Positions 5,908-6,401 of a stretch of 6,401 nt of DNA are shown piece by piece (position 1 is the stretch's first letter; the number at the start of each line of letters is the position of its first letter). The stretch is from Paracoccaceae bacterium (lineage in GTDB: Bacteria; Pseudomonadota; Alphaproteobacteria; Rhodobacterales; Rhodobacteraceae). The notes under the pieces are model-generated. The model did not search any database. It was not told where the DNA came from and saw only the letters and a list, made by a program, of their open reading frames with translations. A program made the position numbers and the translations under genes. Where the stretch lies: positions 1 to 6,401 of the forward strand of contig WFQA01000072.1 in the NCBI GenBank assembly GCA_015487255.1. Reading direction: 5' to 3'.

Positions 5908-6401
5908 CTACGCGCCTTCCTCAAATCTCTCGCCCAATGTTTGGCGCAGCCCCTCGCGCACGATTTCCCCTGCCGCTCTGGCCAAATCCTTACGGTCAGC
6001 AAAATCCGTGGCCTTGAGCGGCTCATGATAGGTCACCCGCACCCGCCCCCCCGGCGAAAGCCCCATAACCACCTTGGCATGCTCGCCAAAGCCCATCTCC
6101 CCCCAGCAGCCATAAAACCGCTTGTCCCGGCCTTTTGCTGGAAAATATGTCACCGTCACCGGCTGCACCCAGACCAGATCACGCAATTCCTCTGTATGAA
6201 ACACGCTGAACAGGGTTGATTTGAAGGGTAATACCCGCAGCCCGTCAGTAGTGGTCGCCTCGGGAAAAAAGCACAGCTTGTCCCCCCCTTCTATCCGCGC
6301 TGCCAGTTGCGCCTGCTGGCGTTTGGATTCGCTGGCGCGGCGCTCGATAAACAATGTGCCGGTCATGCGCGCCAGCCAGCCGATCACCGGCCAGCGGGCC
6401 A
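5908..6401 (-). CDS. PlsC-family lysophospholipid acyltransferase, partial (N-terminus beyond right edge)
   Basis: Membrane-associated acyltransferase that moves an acyl group from acyl-ACP or acyl-CoA to a lysolipid such as 1-acylglycerol-3-phosphate. The window shows the C-terminal 163 residues; the family is usually about 240-270, so the N-terminal part with the catalytic HX4D motif is off the edge. The sequence WPVIGWLARMTGTLFIERR near the edge is the second PlsC block, and FPEATTTDG (6267 to 6241) followed by RVLPFKSTLF is the third, substrate-binding block. In the third block the usual FPEGT reads FPEAT. A GTG at 6387 could be taken as a start, but it encodes the Val of WPVIGW and the frame is open to 6401, so it is internal. 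The TTTDG-RVLPF form is also seen in ornithine-lipid acyltransferases (OlsA), so plsC and olsA cannot be separated here. The gene converges on paaZ and has no clear pathway link. Confidence 0.85.
   Translation of the reverse strand, partial: ARWPVIGWLARMTGTLFIERRASESKRQQAQLAARIEGGDKLCFFPEATTTDGLRVLPFKSTLFSVFHTEELRDLVWVQPVTVTYFPAKGRDKRFYGCWGEMGFGEHAKVVMGLSPGGRVRVTYHEPLKATDFADRKDLARAAGEIVREGLRQTLGERFEEGA

Noticed and set aside
5908..6387. GTG at 6387 as the true start of the acyltransferase
   Set aside because: The frame continues open to the window edge and the codon falls inside the conserved WPVIGW block, so the gene is cut by the window rather than short.

Overview
The window is GC-rich, densely coded DNA of the kind found in alphaproteobacteria. 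A Rhodobacterales-like host is my best guess, based on the gene arrangement and the style of the intergenic hairpin; this is inference and no database was consulted. Almost everything belongs to aerobic phenylacetate (phenylacetyl-CoA, paa) catabolism.

Layout, left to right. (1) Bases 1-1178, minus strand: phenylacetate-CoA ligase PaaK, whose C-terminus runs off the left edge. (2) Bases 1175-1618, minus strand: hotdog thioesterase PaaI, overlapping paaK by four bases (ATGA), so paaI-paaK is a translationally coupled operon reading left. (3) Bases 1619-1794: a divergent control region holding a good candidate promoter for paaI, a GACC-N4-GGTC dyad inside that promoter, and a two-box motif present once on each strand facing each operon. 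(4) Bases 1795-3789, plus strand: a fused enoyl-CoA hydratase/3-hydroxyacyl-CoA dehydrogenase that can supply the PaaF and PaaH steps in one chain. (5) Bases 3794-5812, plus strand: PaaZ, the two-domain ring-opening enzyme, four bases after the previous stop. (6) Bases 5813-5907: a convergent spacer with a long hairpin that lacks the polarity of an ordinary terminator. (7) Bases 5908-6401, minus strand: the C-terminal part of a PlsC-type acyltransferase running off the right edge, unrelated to the pathway.

How the genes work together: PaaK activates phenylacetate to phenylacetyl-CoA. The epoxidase (PaaABC(D)E) and ring-expanding isomerase (PaaG) must be encoded elsewhere. PaaZ opens oxepin-CoA and oxidises the resulting aldehyde. 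After a PaaJ-type thiolase step, also not in the window, the fused hydratase/dehydrogenase would carry 2,3-dehydroadipyl-CoA through 3-hydroxyadipyl-CoA to 3-oxoadipyl-CoA. PaaI releases CoA from stalled hydroxylated or oxidised thioesters.

No mobile element, CRISPR array or RNA gene was seen. I do not see a wholly new system. The least explained parts are the mirrored motif between the divergent operons and the wrong-polarity hairpin at 5857-5897.
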